DNA of 14,042 nucleotides from an uncultured Prevotella sp. (GTDB taxonomy: Bacteria; Bacteroidota; Bacteroidia; Bacteroidales; Bacteroidaceae): positions 1-14,042 of the forward strand of contig URER01000052.1 of the NCBI GenBank assembly GCA_900547005.1. The letters are read 5' to 3'. The notes under the pieces were generated by a model. That model did no database searches and was not told the origin of the DNA. It saw only the letters and a program-made list of their open reading frames with translations. Shown here one piece after another: positions 8,049-14,042 of this stretch. The position numbers were made by a program, and so were the translations under genes. How positions within the stretch are numbered: the stretch's first letter is position 1; the number at the start of each line of letters is the position of its first letter.

Positions 8049-8066
8049 CCCCGCCGGTGGGCGGGG
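8049..8066 (-). terminator. GC-rich terminator hairpin after the CPBP protease gene
   Basis: CCCCGCC (8049-8055) pairs with GGCGGGG (8060-8066) around a 4-nt loop. On the minus strand it starts 4 nt after the stop codon at 8071-8073. Only a modest pyrimidine stretch (CTCTTC) follows; a small inverted repeat TGAATC-G-GATTCA (8028-8040) and a U-run lie slightly further on. It likely ends the HAD-ribF-CPBP transcript. Confidence 0.6.
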
Positions 8067-8070
8067 GCAC

Positions 8071-8901
8071 TTATCTGTCGGCCTGCTTCATCCGTCTTGC
8101 TATCTGGAACAGCGACGGAAGGATTATCAGAAGCGAGCAGCCGAGACCTTTATACATCAGCGACTCGTCGCCGTGGAAGAAGTCTATGAGCTTGCCGTCG
8201 CCGAACTGCGGCATGAGATGGAACATAAGGTAGGCCACGGTGTTGTTTATCCAATGCAGAAGGATGCCGGGAACAACGCTCGACGTGCGGTAATACATCC
8301 AGCCGAGAAGCAGTCCGATGACGAAAGCGTGCAGTCCCTGAGCCAAGTTCAGATGTATCGCGCCGAATATCAGGGCCGAGAAAATAATTGCCACCCAATG
8401 CCAACTGCGGCTGAAAAGGCCGAGGAGGATGCGGAGGATGGCACCGCGGAAGACTATTTCCTCTACCACCGGGGCGAAAATTCCGATGGCCATGTAGCCC
8501 AACGGCTCGCGCATGATGCCCTCGAACATGGCTTCCGTGGATTCGGGCATCGTTATCTGCAAACGCTCATAAACCCATTCGGCGGGCAGGATGAGGCCCC
8601 ATGATAGCAATGCCACCCATGCGAGCGTGCCCCAGGGATGCGAAGCGAGGTAGTTGCGGCTGATGACAGCGAATTTGCCGAACGTGAAAACCAGCAGTGT
8701 TACCAGACTGCTGAGTACTGATGAAACCACGATTAAATCGCTGTATTTGCCTGCCGTCAGCCCGTCGGAGACAGTCGTGAAGTCCACTTCCTTCACAAAA
8801 CTGTAGATTCCTGCTACTGCCAACTGTATGAAAATCTGCACAACGGCAAATATAGCTATACATAATAGTACGTCAAGAAAATTTTTTAATGGTCTGTTCA
8901 T
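8071..8901 (-). CDS. CPBP family intramembrane metalloprotease
   Basis: The product has 276 residues and is a multi-pass inner membrane protein, with hydrophobic segments near residues 10-35, 57-80, 92-108, 135-150, 168-185, 190-205 and 252-268. The glutamic-type metallo-protease motifs of the CPBP (CAAX protease/bacteriocin-processing, Pfam Abi) family are all present: EExxxR as E147-E148 with R152, FxxxH as F179 to H183, and HxxxN as H216 to N220. Members cleave substrates inside the membrane; some process prenylated proteins, others are linked to bacteriocin immunity. The substrate here is unknown. The start codon overlaps the ribF stop codon by one base (TAATG), indicating translational coupling. 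No bacteriocin gene is nearby, so a housekeeping role is as likely. Confidence 0.93.
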   Translation of the reverse strand: MNRPLKNFLDVLLCIAIFAVVQIFIQLAVAGIYSFVKEVDFTTVSDGLTAGKYSDLIVVSSVLSSLVTLLVFTFGKFAVISRNYLASHPWGTLAWVALLSWGLILPAEWVYERLQITMPESTEAMFEGIMREPLGYMAIGIFAPVVEEIVFRGAILRILLGLFSRSWHWVAIIFSALIFGAIHLNLAQGLHAFVIGLLLGWMYYRTSSVVPGILLHWINNTVAYLMFHLMPQFGDGKLIDFFHGDESLMYKGLGCSLLIILPSLFQIARRMKQADR

Positions 8902-9884
8902 TATTCTATCTCGTTTTTTAATATTTCTTCTACGATTCTCTCGTCCTCGTGCAGCCGGCGCGTCAGATCCTCCACATCGGCGAATTTGCGCTCATCGCGT
9001 ATCCTGCTGATAAACGAGACGCTGACCGTCTGTCCGTAGATGTCGCCGCGGAAATTCAGTATGTGTGCCTCAAGCGTAACCTCGTGGCCGTTGTATGTGG
9101 GCCTTTTTCCGATGTTCATCATCGCGTGTTTCTGCTCCATCGAACCGGGGATGCGCACCGTTACGGCATAAACGCCGTTGGCTGGTATCATCCGGCACGG
9201 GTCGTTGACGGCGATGTTGGCGGTCGGGAAACCTATCTTGCGACCCTCGCGGAACCCTCCCACCACCTTGCCGGTTATCGTGTAGGGATGGCCCAGGCAG
9301 TCGTTGGCGAGCCGGATTTCGCCTTTGGCGATGTAGGAGCGCACCACTGACGAACTTACCTTTACACCTTTATATATATAGGCATCGCTGCATATCACCT
9401 CTATGCCCATCTCGCGGCCGTATCTCCCATAATCCTCGAATTCATCGGTGCGGTCGTGCCCGAACCGGTTGTCGTATCCGATGACGAGCTTGCGCACATT
9501 CAGCTTGTCGTGCAGTACCTTCTGCATGAATTCGCAGGCCGACAGCGAGGCGAGACTGCGGCTGAACGGCAGCACGGCACAGTTGTCTATATGGGTTTTC
9601 GACAACAAGAGAAGTTTGTCGTCGAGCGTGGAAAGCATTTGGGGGCAATAATCCTGACCGAGCACACGGCGCGGATGGTTGTCGAATGTTACGGCCATCG
9701 ACTCCATTCCCGAGGCTTCGGCCACGCTCCGCACGTGGTCGATAAGATGGCAATGGCCGCGATGCACGCCGTCGAAGAAGCCTATTGTGGCCACCTGTGG
9801 CTTGATAATCTCCTCTGTCAGACGTTTGTCGTGATCGTTGCTGATTGGATTTCCAGTAAAAAACTCCTTACCGTAAACTTTCAT
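8901..9884 (-). CDS. ribF: bifunctional riboflavin kinase/FAD synthetase
   Basis: The enzyme phosphorylates riboflavin to FMN and adenylates FMN to FAD in the cytoplasm. With the start at 9884 (MKVYGKEFF) the product has 327 residues. The N-terminal nucleotidyltransferase domain shows GFFDGVHRGH (35-44), GYDNRFGH (136-143) and SSSVVR (177-182). The C-terminal kinase domain shows EGRKIGFPTAN (213-223), NGVYAV (236-241), NIGKRPT (257-263) and LEAHIL with the likely catalytic Glu272. In-frame ATGs also exist at 9914 and 9935; 9884 is preferred because conserved homology starts there and the preceding bases are a very A-rich stretch typical of Bacteroidota start sites. Between the start and the first core strand there are roughly 15-20 more residues than in many relatives. 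It follows the HAD gene by 31 nt and overlaps the CPBP gene by one base. Confidence 0.95.
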   Translation of the reverse strand: MKVYGKEFFTGNPISNDHDKRLTEEIIKPQVATIGFFDGVHRGHCHLIDHVRSVAEASGMESMAVTFDNHPRRVLGQDYCPQMLSTLDDKLLLLSKTHIDNCAVLPFSRSLASLSACEFMQKVLHDKLNVRKLVIGYDNRFGHDRTDEFEDYGRYGREMGIEVICSDAYIYKGVKVSSSVVRSYIAKGEIRLANDCLGHPYTITGKVVGGFREGRKIGFPTANIAVNDPCRMIPANGVYAVTVRIPGSMEQKHAMMNIGKRPTYNGHEVTLEAHILNFRGDIYGQTVSVSFISRIRDERKFADVEDLTRRLHEDERIVEEILKNEIE

Positions 9885-9915
9885 TTTCTGCTGTTTTTGT
9901 TGTTTTTCTCCCATT

Positions 9916-10530
9916 TCATCGGATAAAAAAGTCATCGGGCTTCTCGTTCAAGAACGTTTTTATGCCGACTTCGCGCGCAGCCCGGCAGTTGTCTACAGAG
10001 TCGTCGACAAACAAAGTCTGCTCAGCCATGATGTCGGCCTCATCGAGTACACGCTTGAAAATCTCCTCCGACGGTTTTATCAGGTGCATCTCATACGACA
10101 GGAACACCTGCTCGAAGTAGTCGTTCACGCCCCATCCGTGAAAAGGGAAGAAGTCTTGGGCGCACTTGGTCCAGTGCATCACGTTCGTGTTGCTCAACAG
10201 AAACAGCCTGTAATCGTTGTTCAGTCGCAGCAGACACTCCTTTTTGAAGTCGGGAATGCCCGTCAGCAGTTCGTTCCACGCCCACACGATGTCCTTGTCG
10301 GGGATGTCTTTTTTCGTCAGCTCGCGCACCCGCTGACAGAATTCCGCCTGCGAGATGTTGCCCACTTCCGAGTCGAAGAACAGGCTTTCCACGCGGTGTT
10401 CGTCCACGAAATAGGCTATGTCGTCTGCCCCAATCTTGCGAAACGCCTCCACGCAGCGGTTCTTGTCGAGTCCCACGAGTACGCCTCCGAGGTCGAATAT
10501 TATGTTTTTAATTCCCTTTTCTATCTTCAT
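9916..10530 (-). CDS. HAD superfamily phosphatase, YihX-like
   Basis: From the start at 10530 the product has 204 residues. HAD motif I is IIFDLGGVL with nucleophile Asp13; the second Asp is replaced by Gly, as in the YihX/FDLGNV branch. Motif II is LLSNTN with Ser113, motif III is KPSEEIF with Lys152, and motif IV is FVDDSVDN with Asp176-Asp177. A helical cap lies between about residues 20 and 95. The overall pattern resembles E. coli YihX, which removes phosphate from alpha-D-glucose 1-phosphate. A link to FMN dephosphorylation is conceivable because ribF follows, but that is inference. Upstream in-frame ATGs exist to 10635, but those 35 residues do not look like the family, and the ATG at 10530 sits behind an A-rich stretch. 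The stop overlaps the region just before the ribF start. Confidence 0.9.
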   Translation of the reverse strand: MKIEKGIKNIIFDLGGVLVGLDKNRCVEAFRKIGADDIAYFVDEHRVESLFFDSEVGNISQAEFCQRVRELTKKDIPDKDIVWAWNELLTGIPDFKKECLLRLNNDYRLFLLSNTNVMHWTKCAQDFFPFHGWGVNDYFEQVFLSYEMHLIKPSEEIFKRVLDEADIMAEQTLFVDDSVDNCRAAREVGIKTFLNEKPDDFFIR

Positions 10531-10564
10531 TGTTTTTTCGTTTCTTGTTGATTGCTTGTTTTCC

Positions 10565-10626
10565 CGACGTGCCTGTTGCATTATGTCTCTGTCAACTGCC
10601 AGTTTCCTCGACGTGCTTGTTGCATT
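10565..10626. repeat. imperfect direct repeat in the leader of the HAD gene
   Basis: CGACGTGCCTGTTGCATT (10565-10582) recurs at 10609-10626 with one change (17 of 18 identical), 44 bp apart, with further flanking similarity on both sides. The 44-bp period is not a multiple of three, which argues that this stretch is not translated and supports the HAD start at 10530. Confidence 0.6.
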
Positions 10627-10651
10627 TGTCGGCATATTGTTAAGTTTCCTG

Positions 10652-10659
10652 CAAAATTA
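10652..10659 (-). promoter_or_regulatory. candidate -7 element for the HAD-ribF-CPBP operon
   Basis: TAATTTTG on the minus strand (10659-10652) fits TAnnTTTG. A matching TTTG at the -33 distance (about 10679-10683) is not present, so the promoter is weak or needs an activator. It is the best candidate upstream of the HAD gene. Confidence 0.4.
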
Positions 10660-10690
10660 GGTAAAATCCTCGAAATAACGTATTTAGCCT

Positions 10691-10721
10691 CCCAACATTT
10701 TGTATTTCTTATAATGTTGGG
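10691..10721. repeat. inverted repeat upstream of the HAD-operon promoter
   Basis: CCCAACATT (10691-10699) and AATGTTGGG (10713-10721) are perfect complements around 13 nt; half-site centres are 22 bp apart. No U-run follows on either strand, which favours a DNA-binding site over a terminator. The surrounding stretch 10722-10918 is T-rich, AT-rich and shows no gene. Confidence 0.45.
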
Positions 10722-10918
10722 TTATTACAGTCGGCATAACAATCTAAAATCAATATAATTTAACGTCCTGTTTACCTATTCTTTTTATCCTTTAGATAAG
10801 ATTATATTCCTTCTTTTTTTATCCTTAAGATTGATAATTACTTTCTCTTTTTACTCTTTTTATTTGTTAAAACGAAAAAATAATTCATTCTTCTTTCGCC
10901 GTTTTCAATTAATTATTG

Positions 10919-10926
10919 TACCTTTG
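10919..10926 (+). promoter_or_regulatory. -7 element of the tRNA promoter
   Basis: TACCTTTG followed by C is a full match to the Bacteroidota TAnnTTTG element, 21 bp before the first base of the tRNA. TTTC at 10894-10897, 21 bp upstream, is a near match for the -33 TTTG. Confidence 0.65.
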
Positions 10927-10947
10927 CAGCCGAATTCAAGTAATTCA

Positions 10948-11021
10948 GGACTTGTAGCTCAGTTGGTTAGAGCAACAGACTCATAATCTGGAGGTCCCTG
11001 GTTCAAGCCCAGGCTGGTCCA
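10948..11021 (+). tRNA. tRNA with CAT anticodon (Met elongator, or Ile2)
   Basis: A 74-nt cloverleaf can be folded: acceptor GGACTTG with CTGGTCC (one G-U pair and one U-U mismatch at 6-67), D arm GCTC/GAGC, anticodon loop CTCATAA with CAT, T arm CCTGG-TTCAAGC-CCAGG, discriminator A. Pair 27-43 is A-G, so the anticodon stem effectively has four pairs. CCA is not encoded. The anticodon CAT may read AUG (methionine), or AUA if the C is converted to lysidine by TilS. The non-initiator D-arm and acceptor exclude fMet (first pair is G-C). Met elongator is slightly favoured. Confidence 0.93.
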
Positions 11022-11030
11022 CAAAGAAAA

Positions 11031-11072
11031 GACGCTAATTGCAAGGAAACAAGCAGTTAGCGTCTTTTTTTT
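11031..11072 (+). terminator. strong intrinsic terminator of the tRNA gene
   Basis: A 12-bp stem is formed by 11031-11042 and 11053-11064 (GACGCTAA and TTAGCGTC outermost, one U-G pair), with a 10-nt A-rich loop, followed directly by eight T residues. It starts 10 nt after the tRNA. Confidence 0.9.
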
Positions 11073-11177
11073 GTTTATCCGGCATTATGACGTGATGAGG
11101 GGGCTGTCGATAAACATAGAGTAGCTCACAAGATAAATATAGAGTTGCCATTTTTGGATCTAAGGCTTAGGAAATAA

Positions 11178-11216
11178 AAAAATGCAGGCTCCCGTTGCCA
11201 CGAGTCCTGCATTTTT
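11178..11216 (-). terminator. terminator hairpin, potentially bidirectional
   Basis: AAAAATGCAGG (11178-11188) pairs with CCTGCATTTTT (11206-11216); three more pairs (CTC with GAG) form past one bulged base. T-rich ends exist on both strands. On the minus strand the stem starts 4 nt after a stop codon at 11221-11223, so it probably ends a small minus-strand transcript. The stretch 11073-11177 shows no gene. Confidence 0.7.
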
Positions 11217-11220
11217 GTCA

Positions 11221-11392
11221 TTAATTGATTCTTTTCTGTCTCTTGATAGAGAGAGCCGATTCTGCAATCGGGATGAACTTAATGACTGTCGATATAGTCG
11301 ATGAGCCAGTTTGTGAAATTAAACTCTTTCGCTGCGTGCTCGTTCGACTGCGTCATTGCCATTTCGTTCGCTTCCATTTTTCTTGCTTCCAT
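11221..11392 (-). pseudogene. possible small protein gene interrupted by a one-base frameshift
   Basis: From ATG at 11392 a 37-residue ORF runs to TAA at 11279 (begins MEARKMEANEMAMTQSNEH, ends FNFTNWLIDYIDSH). In another frame, a protein-like tail VIKFIPIAESALSIKRQKRI then N runs to TAA at 11221, but that frame has no ATG and is closed upstream by TGA. Joining the two frames by removing one base near 11283-11287 would give a protein of about 56 residues. The second stop is followed after 4 nt by a terminator, and a promoter-like motif lies about 75 nt upstream. I do not recognise the family. Alternatives: an intact 37-residue protein, or a small RNA. Both joined halves look amphipathic or hydrophobic near NWLIDYI and VIKFIPIA. 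Confidence 0.4.
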
Positions 11393-11474
11393 AATCCAAA
11401 GTGTATTCTAATTTATAAAAAACCAAACTATAATCTCAAGCTGATACAATTTGTTTACTGTCGTTTCGACACAA

Positions 11475-11505
11475 CAAAATTAGTTATTACGTTCAGAAGT
11501 ACAAT
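11475..11505 (-). promoter_or_regulatory. candidate promoter of the small unit
   Basis: On the minus strand TAATTTTG (11482-11475) matches TAnnTTTG, and ATTG (11505-11502) is a 3-of-4 match to the -33 TTTG with a 19-bp spacer. The start would be near 11469. The rest of 11393-11569, between this unit and the metalloprotease gene, contains nothing else recognisable, including no terminator for the metalloprotease transcript. Confidence 0.45.
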
Positions 11506-11569
11506 GCTTTTGAGATGTAAATGTCGTGATTTTCTTGTGCAATCGTTTGCTTTGGAATATGGTTCCGCG

Positions 11570-12901
11570 CTATTTTCTCATGCTTCCGATGTTGTGCGGA
11601 GTGTACTTCGGGCAGTTAGAGAGACGGGGTACGAGTCGTATTTTTTGCCCATTCATCAGTGTAGACTTGCTGTTTGTGTATGTCTCCAGCTTCGGACCGG
11701 GCACCATCGGACAGTAGTTGAGCACGCGGAGCGTGCGCGCACGCTGGTCGGGGGTGAGCTTGTCGGCGAGAGTGTACATATAATCCATGATGTTGTCGGC
11801 ATGATACAGTTCGCCGTCGTCGCAGTTGGAGCGGGTCAGAAGAACTGACGCTTGCGGACTCTCGCCTTCTTTCAGGTTGTCGAAATAGTCTACAATGCTT
11901 TCGATGTATGCGTTGTAATCGCAGTTTTTCGTGTCCTCGCAATAGTCGTCCTCGTTGCATTCGTCCTCGGAGAATGCGTGACGCAGGCCGAGATAATGCC
12001 CCAACTCGTGTGCGATGGTTGTAACTACATACATAGGATTGATATATCCCCATTTTTGCATCTCGTATATGTAGTCGTTGTTTATGGCCACTCCCCACGG
12101 CGAGTCGAGCTTGGTGATATTCTGGAGCGTACTTCCCGGCATACTGTTCAGACCTGCCAATTCCCTTGTCGATGGCATATTGGGCAGTGTGGTGATGCCC
12201 ATTGTGTTCTCATCGGTGAATTTGAATAGGAAGATATTTATGTATTGCTGGAAGTTCTGGTTCAGATTGCCGTATGTCGGGTTATCGTCTTGCAGGAATT
12301 TGTCGCAGTCCATGCTTGCCGCGCTTATCTGCTTGCGCATCACGCCCGCTTCGGTCAGGGTGTCGCCGTTCTGGTCTATGCGCGCCATGTGGAACTGTAT
12401 GTTCATGTTGTTGCGCTTGTAGACGAGGTTCACGCTGTCTATCAGTTCGGTGAGCCACTTCTGCGAAACGTACTGCTTGTTGTCGTTGCGGTTCTTATAC
12501 AGTACGTGGAAAATCACAGGCAGACGATAGATGTATGTCGTGTCGGCCGTGTATGCCGGCTGACTCACTGGGATTGTCTTTGTTTCGCCGTTTGCTCTAA
12601 TAGTGATTTTGCCGCTTCGGGCCTTGTTTGTGATGTTCGGGCTGACCCATAACGAAAGGTTTGTGGAGCCTTTGCCATTCTTTTTGCGTGGCTTACACCA
12701 GTTGATGTCCGACGAGGCGGTCCATGTTCCCGTCGTCTTTATGCTTATTGAACTCTCGTTTACGTTCGAGTTGAATGTCAGCTCCTGTTGTGGCACTTCG
12801 AGTCCGCTGGGTTCCGTGGTCTCGTTGTCGTCGCTACAAGCGGCCAGCGATAATGCCGTTACCGCCGCGATAAAGTAAGATAATATTGATTTCATATTCA
12901 T
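11570..12901 (-). CDS. zinc-dependent metalloproteinase lipoprotein with BACON domain (metzincin)
   Basis: From the start at 12901 (MNMKSILSYF) the product has 443 residues; an ATG two codons later (12895) is equally possible. A lipoprotein signal peptide ends LAA-Cys22, followed by SDDNET, an acidic surface-export-like sequence. A BACON domain covers about residues 35-115 (LTFNSNVNESSISIKTTGTW to IPVSQPA). The catalytic domain carries the extended metzincin zinc site HELGHYLGLRH (His298, Glu299, His302, His308) and a Met-turn in NIMDYMY (Met372). Several Cys residues between 314 and 370 may form disulfides. The pattern matches the Bacteroidota family typified by BF0631. It is expected at the cell surface and to degrade proteins. 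It is divergent from ptb. The extended upstream ATG at 12934 would place residues before the signal peptide and is rejected. Confidence 0.93.
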   Translation of the reverse strand: MNMKSILSYFIAAVTALSLAACSDDNETTEPSGLEVPQQELTFNSNVNESSISIKTTGTWTASSDINWCKPRKKNGKGSTNLSLWVSPNITNKARSGKITIRANGETKTIPVSQPAYTADTTYIYRLPVIFHVLYKNRNDNKQYVSQKWLTELIDSVNLVYKRNNMNIQFHMARIDQNGDTLTEAGVMRKQISAASMDCDKFLQDDNPTYGNLNQNFQQYINIFLFKFTDENTMGITTLPNMPSTRELAGLNSMPGSTLQNITKLDSPWGVAINNDYIYEMQKWGYINPMYVVTTIAHELGHYLGLRHAFSEDECNEDDYCEDTKNCDYNAYIESIVDYFDNLKEGESPQASVLLTRSNCDDGELYHADNIMDYMYTLADKLTPDQRARTLRVLNYCPMVPGPKLETYTNSKSTLMNGQKIRLVPRLSNCPKYTPHNIGSMRK

Positions 12902-12931
12902 TACAATATAGAATTGATGTGTTATAAGGTG

Positions 12932-12939
12932 CAAATATA
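12932..12939 (-). promoter_or_regulatory. -7 element for the metalloproteinase gene
   Basis: TATATTTG followed by C on the minus strand (12939-12932) matches TAnnTTTG exactly and lies 31 bp upstream of the start codon. No clear TTTG lies 19-21 bp further upstream. A start near 12925 would leave a leader of about 25 nt and would make the in-frame ATG at 12934 untranscribed. Confidence 0.55.
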
Positions 12940-13014
12940 ACGCAAAAAAATCACATAAAGTGCTATGTCGGACGTATTTATCTGAAAAAATGACGTTGAA
13001 TAAAAAGATTTTCG

Positions 13015-13022
13015 TAACTTTG
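13015..13022 (+). promoter_or_regulatory. -7 element for the ptb-like gene
   Basis: TAACTTTG matches TAnnTTTG. The -33 element is poor (GTTG at 12995-12998, spacing only 16). The leader to the preferred start at 13111 would be about 80 nt. Confidence 0.5.
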
Positions 13023-13110
13023 ACTGCGAATATTGGCGTGCCGTCTTTCGTGAGAAATGTCTTGGGCAGGCCTTGTACGAGAAGATTTTGTTAATAACCA
13101 ATATATTATT

Positions 13111-14019
13111 ATGACTATGGAAACAATACGGAATTTTGAGGAATTGATAGACCATCTGCGTCTCCGTGGCGACCGCAAGCGCGTGGCTGTAGTGTGGGCT
13201 GCCGACAGTCAGACACAGATGTCGGTGAGCCAGGGACTTGAAGTGGGCTTCATCGAGGCTGTGTTTGTAGGCTGTCGCGAACAGGTAGAGGCAAATGCGG
13301 TGCTGATGCGCCATCGGGAACACATCTTTTTCGAGGAGGCTGCCGACTGTGACGATGCTGCCCGCAAGGCCGTGGCATTGGTGCGGGATGGCAAGGCCGA
13401 CATCCTGATGAAGGGAATGCTGAACACCGACAACCTGTTGCGGGCGGTGTTGAACAAGGAAACGGGCATCTTGCCACACGGAAGGGTGCTCACCCATATC
13501 ACGGCGGCGGAGATTCCGGCATATAAAAAACTGCTTTTCTTCACAGATTCGGCCGTCATTCCCTATCCCACGCAGCAGCAGCGCATCGAGCAGGTGAAGT
13601 ATATCGCATACGTGGCGCGTGCTTTCGGCATCGAGAAACCGAAGATTGCGCTTGTCCACTGCTCGGAGAAGGTGGGCGAGAAGCATTTTCCCTTCACCGT
13701 GGGATATAAGGAAATAATCGACAAGGCAGCCGCGGGCGAGCTTGGAGCGTGTGTTGTCGACGGTCCGATGGATGTGAAAACGGCGTGCAGTACGGAGAAT
13801 ATGCGCAAGAAAGGACTCACTTCTGCAATCAACGGAGAGGCCGACGGACTGGTATTTCCCGACATCGAAGCCGGCAATATGTTCTATAAGACCGTTACGC
13901 TCTTCTGCTATGCCAACACTGCGGCGGTGCTTCAGGGTACGCTTGCTCCGGTAGTGCTGCCCTCGCGCAGCGACAGCAAGATGTCGAAGTTTTACAGTTT
14001 GGCTTTGGCAGCATTGTAG
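13111..14019 (+). CDS. ptb: phosphate butyryltransferase/phosphate acetyltransferase family enzyme
   Basis: From the start at 13111 (MTMETIRNFEELIDHL) the product has 302 residues, the usual length for Ptb. It transfers the acyl group of butyryl-CoA (or branched-chain or acetyl-CoA) to phosphate, making acyl-phosphate that a kinase turns into acid plus ATP. Conserved segments are ADILMKGMLNTDNLLRAVLN, FFTDSAVIPYPT, VVDGPMDVKTACSTENMRKK, EADGLVFPDIEAGNMFYKT and VVLPSRSDSKMSKFYSLALA, all typical of the PTA_PTB family in its short, butyrate-type form. An in-frame ATG at 13057 would add 18 residues that do not fit the family. The window ends 23 bases past the stop codon; Bacteroidota usually place a butyrate (acyl) kinase next, and GAGGAG at 14022-14027 could precede it. 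Acyl-chain preference cannot be read with certainty, so the symbol is by family. Confidence 0.92.
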   Translation: MTMETIRNFEELIDHLRLRGDRKRVAVVWAADSQTQMSVSQGLEVGFIEAVFVGCREQVEANAVLMRHREHIFFEEAADCDDAARKAVALVRDGKADILMKGMLNTDNLLRAVLNKETGILPHGRVLTHITAAEIPAYKKLLFFTDSAVIPYPTQQQRIEQVKYIAYVARAFGIEKPKIALVHCSEKVGEKHFPFTVGYKEIIDKAAAGELGACVVDGPMDVKTACSTENMRKKGLTSAINGEADGLVFPDIEAGNMFYKTVTLFCYANTAAVLQGTLAPVVLPSRSDSKMSKFYSLALAAL

Positions 14020-14042
14020 TTGAGGAGACAGTAGACTGGAGT

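Noticed and set aside
9456..9926. 156-codon open frame on the plus strand inside ribF
   Set aside because: It is antisense to conserved RibF motifs and has no signature of its own.
10531..10635. N-terminal extension of the HAD phosphatase (35 residues)
   Set aside because: It covers a non-coding-like direct repeat and does not match the family; ATG at 10530 follows an A-rich start context.
10779..10836. T-rich direct repeat (TTCTTTTT...ATCCTT) upstream of the tRNA
   Set aside because: Low-complexity AT-rich sequence; the similarity is within what such composition gives by chance.
11225..11848. 207-codon plus-strand open frame near the metalloproteinase 3' end
   Set aside because: It overlaps the catalytic domain gene antisense and the small unit; low-complexity, Val/Arg/Cys-rich translation typical of a shadow frame.
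13057..13110. 18-residue N-terminal extension of the ptb-like protein
   Set aside because: The family begins at about the ATG at 13111; the extra residues look like translated leader.
12922..13686. 254-codon open frame on the minus strand over the ptb gene
   Set aside because: It is antisense to a clearly conserved ptb sequence and runs through the divergent promoter region; no recognisable protein features.

Overview
The window reads as chromosomal DNA of a gut or oral Bacteroidota, most likely Prevotellaceae (Prevotella/Segatella-like). The evidence is a SusC/SusD pair, Bacteroidota-only families (DUF4957/DUF5123, BACON, the BF0631-type metzincin lipoprotein), promoters of the TTTG / TAnnTTTG type, and A-rich start regions instead of Shine-Dalgarno sites. 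The genus is inferred from overall protein similarity and not proven.

Layout. 1-152: 3' end of a plus-strand AAA-ATPase/PD-(D/E)XK nuclease-like gene, followed by candidate terminators. 382-7299 (minus strand): a three-gene glycan-uptake operon read in the order SusC, SusD, FN3-DUF4957-DUF5123 surface lipoprotein. It has a good promoter at 7517-7547, a leader of about 210 nt and a terminator at 318-360. No degradative enzyme or dedicated regulator lies in the window, so the substrate is unknown; the third protein's family suggests pectin-type glycans. 7548-8046: about 500 bp without genes, carrying an ordered array of five 10-bp palindromes spaced 22-23 bp, a perfect 18-bp inverted repeat and a 30-bp near-palindrome. 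8071-10530 (minus strand): a compact operon of a HAD phosphatase, ribF and a CPBP membrane protease, with the last two overlapping as TAATG.

10919-11072: an independent plus-strand tRNA(CAT) unit with promoter and strong terminator. 11178-11505: what looks like a tiny minus-strand transcription unit, possibly encoding a small protein broken by a one-base frameshift. 11570-12901 (minus strand): a metzincin lipoprotein with a BACON domain, divergent from 13111-14019 (plus strand), a phosphate butyryl/acetyltransferase (ptb-like) whose usual partner, an acyl kinase gene, would lie just past the window.

How they fit together: the SusCD operon brings oligosaccharides across the outer membrane, and the secreted metalloprotease could supply peptides or process surface proteins. 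Ptb links acyl-CoA to acyl-phosphate and ATP in fermentation, and RibF supplies FMN/FAD. Apart from the SusCD and HAD-ribF-CPBP operons, functional links between neighbours are not visible. The least explained parts are the palindrome array and the small unit near 11.3 kb.
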